Program-made: the position numbers and the translations under genes
Source of the DNA: Coriobacteriia bacterium
GTDB lineage: Bacteria; Actinomycetota; Coriobacteriia; Coriobacteriales; UBA8131
DNA: 6,432 bases
Reading direction: 5' to 3'
NCBI GenBank assembly: GCA_009779015.1
Contig: WRFC01000046.1
Span: 1 to 6,432, forward strand
Notes under the pieces: generated by a model
What the model was told of the DNA's origin: nothing
Databases searched by the model: none
What the model saw: the letters and a program-made list of their open reading frames with translations, nothing else
Part shown: positions 5,684 to 6,432 of the stretch, piece by piece
How positions within the stretch are numbered: the first letter of the stretch is position 1
Layout: every line of letters starts with the position of its first letter

Positions 5684-5694
5684 GATCACCTCCT
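5684..5694 (-). promoter_or_regulatory. Very strong ribosome binding site of the antitoxin gene
   Basis: AGGAGGTGATC complements 11 consecutive bases of the standard 16S rRNA 3' end. AGGAGG is 9 bases from the ATG at 5677-5679. Strong initiation of the antitoxin ahead of its toxin fits the usual need for antitoxin excess. Confidence 0.9.
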
Positions 5695-5702
5695 GAGCAA
5701 CA

Positions 5703-5731
5703 AATATAAGCTAATGTATAGATCATGTCAA
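5703..5731 (-). promoter_or_regulatory. Promoter of the toxin-antitoxin operon
   Basis: On the minus strand a perfect TTGACA (5726-5731) is followed after exactly 17 bases by TATATT (5703-5708). It lies just upstream of the antitoxin ribosome binding site and overlaps the palindrome at 5715-5735. Confidence 0.85.
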
Positions 5732-5735
5732 TACA
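5715..5735. promoter_or_regulatory. Imperfect palindrome overlapping the TA promoter, candidate autorepression operator
   Basis: A 21-bp imperfect inverted repeat with half-sites TGTATnGA and TCnATACA around a 5-bp centre (TGTAT arms perfect, GA/TC inner pairs also matched). It covers the -35 box and most of the spacer. Ribbon-helix-helix antitoxins of the RelB/DinJ family bind such sites in their own promoters, so binding by this antitoxin, with or without toxin, would block RNA polymerase. The assignment is inference from position and symmetry. Confidence 0.6.
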
Positions 5736-5939
5736 AAATCTTTATATATCTGTGTGAGACAGTGGACAGCCTCTATCTTCAATCGGCCTCATAGCCCAGA
5801 GCAATAGCGGCATCTCAGCCAGATTTCGCGTTTTACTTGCCGCAGGCTTTCGGCAGGCAGTAAATCAGGAAGCGAGAGTGCGCTAACAAGCGGAACGTCC
5901 ACGCCACCCATCTCCCACCTGTATGGGTTTCGACACAAG
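5736..5939. other. Intergenic gap between ispE and the toxin-antitoxin operon, no gene seen
   Basis: About 200 bases with no supported gene. The most structured element is near 5832-5863, where TTTACT-TGCCG pairs with CGGCA(GGC)AGTAAA, an 11-bp stem with a 3-base bulge and a short loop; no T-run follows on either strand, so it is not a convincing intrinsic terminator. A minus-strand frame of roughly 35 codons is open from just past the ispE stop to about 5840 but has no start codon or recognisable match. The section may be a remnant from insertion of the toxin-antitoxin cassette. Confidence 0.5.
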
Positions 5940-6432
5940 TTAGGTCTCGCTAGCTGGTGTTGTGCGCGTCACGCATGTCCAGTGGCCTGGTTGGCCGGGT
6001 TGCGCAAACCAGCGGGCGGCGGCCAGGGCGGCGGCCTGGCTCTCGCAAAGCGCAAAGACAGTCGAGCCCGAACCGCTGACCATGGCCTTCAGCACGCCGT
6101 CTTGGGCCTTCAGCTGCTCGATGATGGTCCGGCATTCGGGGCAGAGGGCAAGGGCGGCGGGCTCGAGGTTGTTCTCCATAAATTGCGCGACCTCTTGGGC
6201 GGTGGACGCCGGGGTGCCACGCAAAAGCCCGGCCAGGCCGTTACCGGCTGGCGCTGGTTGGTCTGGCGGTGTGGCCGGGGCGGCCGGTGTGGCCTGGTCT
6301 GTTGGGGTGGCCTGCCCGGCCCCGACGGCCGAAGCGGCCTGCCCGCCCTGGGCGGCCTGACTGGCCTGCCCGCCCTGGGCAGCCTCAAGTTCCCGGTCAA
6401 AACGCTGGTAGACCTGGGCGGTCGAGATGCCG
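5940..6432 (-). CDS. ispE: 4-diphosphocytidyl-2-C-methyl-D-erythritol kinase, C-terminal part (5' end outside window)
   Basis: IspE is a GHMP-family kinase that phosphorylates CDP-methylerythritol in the non-mevalonate isoprenoid pathway. The open frame runs from the window edge to the TAA at 5940-5942, 164 codons. It enters at GISTAQVYQRFD, matching the IspE block seen as GVSTAEVYKRL in Bacillus. It continues with FMENNLEPAALALCPECRTI and the GHMP motif 3 block MVSGSGSTVFALC (6045-6083). A TTG at 6222-6224 lies inside the conserved frame and is not the start. The unusual part is a segment of about 48 residues (6240-6383) made almost only of Ala, Gln, Gly, Pro, Thr, Ser and Asp, between the STAQVY block and the helix before NNLEP; the family usually has about 40 fewer residues here. 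It follows the kinase fold's surface and the frame stays intact, so the gene is probably functional. Confidence 0.92.
   Translation of the reverse strand, partial: GISTAQVYQRFDRELEAAQGGQASQAAQGGQAASAVGAGQATPTDQATPAAPATPPDQPAPAGNGLAGLLRGTPASTAQEVAQFMENNLEPAALALCPECRTIIEQLKAQDGVLKAMVSGSGSTVFALCESQAAALAAARWFAQPGQPGHWTCVTRTTPASET
6336..6380. repeat. 18-bp in-frame direct repeat inside the ispE insertion
   Basis: GGCCTGCCCGCCCTGGGC occurs at 6336-6353 and exactly again at 6363-6380, a 27-bp (9-codon) period. In protein it gives two AAQGGQA-like units. The multiple-of-three period suggests expansion by slippage under selection for the reading frame. Confidence 0.85.

Noticed and set aside
5543..5794. 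83-codon plus-strand ORF overlapping the antitoxin gene and its promoter
   Set aside because: No good ribosome binding site or domain; it lies opposite the clear antitoxin gene and crosses its promoter.
5820..5910. Integron attC-like or terminator element in the gap downstream of ispE
   Set aside because: The inverted repeat is bulged and short, lacks attC core sequences at the right places, and no T-run follows on either strand.
6222..6224. TTG as the start of a short ORF in the ispE region
   Set aside because: Conserved IspE sequence (GISTAQVY) continues upstream in the same frame to the window edge.

Overview
The window is about 6.4 kb of GC-rich bacterial chromosome. Every convincing gene is on the minus strand, so the biological order runs from position 6432 down to 1: ispE (5' end outside the window), a RelB/DinJ-YoeB type toxin-antitoxin pair, efp, a carboxyltransferase-biotin carrier fusion gene, accC, an Asp23/Gls24 (YqhY-like) gene, and nusB (3' end outside the window). 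The order efp / accB / accC / asp23 (yqhY) / nusB is a classic housekeeping cluster of Bacillota and some relatives. With the strong AGGAGG ribosome binding sites, the Asp23 protein and the high GC, this suggests a high-GC anaerobe of the Bacillota or the Coriobacteriia. I lean slightly to Coriobacteriia but cannot settle it from the sequence.

Region by region: 5940-6432 holds the C-terminal part of IspE (isoprenoid precursor kinase), with an unusual Ala/Gln/Pro/Gly-rich insertion that carries an internal DNA repeat. 5736-5939 is an AT-richer gap with no gene I can support. 5154-5731 is a compact toxin-antitoxin operon, AT-rich compared with its surroundings, with a textbook promoter, an overlapping palindrome that may be its operator, and an 8-base gene overlap; it looks acquired. 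4443-5098 is efp with a TATAAT box and a leader containing 14-bp repeats. 4171-4442 is an intergenic region with a likely promoter whose -35 box lies at the edge of 10-bp-phased GGCC repeats. 2260-4170 is the most interesting gene, followed closely by accC, asp23 and nusB.

The central observation is the 636-residue protein at 2260-4170. Residues 1 to about 460 are a pyruvate carboxylase / oxaloacetate decarboxylase-type carboxyltransferase. Residues 466-636 are not the usual OadA biotin domain but a complete acetyl-CoA carboxylase AccB (N-terminal helix, Ala/Pro linker, thumb-bearing biotinyl domain with Lys598). Exactly at the fusion joint there is a strong Shine-Dalgarno sequence followed by an in-frame GTG codon. 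The gene could therefore make both the full fusion and a free 171-residue AccB. With the single biotin carboxylase next door, the fusion could act as a two-subunit pyruvate carboxylase and the free AccB could serve acetyl-CoA carboxylase. The adjacent YqhY-like gene, whose Bacillus homologue is tied to acetyl-CoA carboxylase control, supports a fatty-acid role for at least the AccB part. EF-P and NusB are general translation and transcription factors and are probably cluster neighbours rather than pathway partners.
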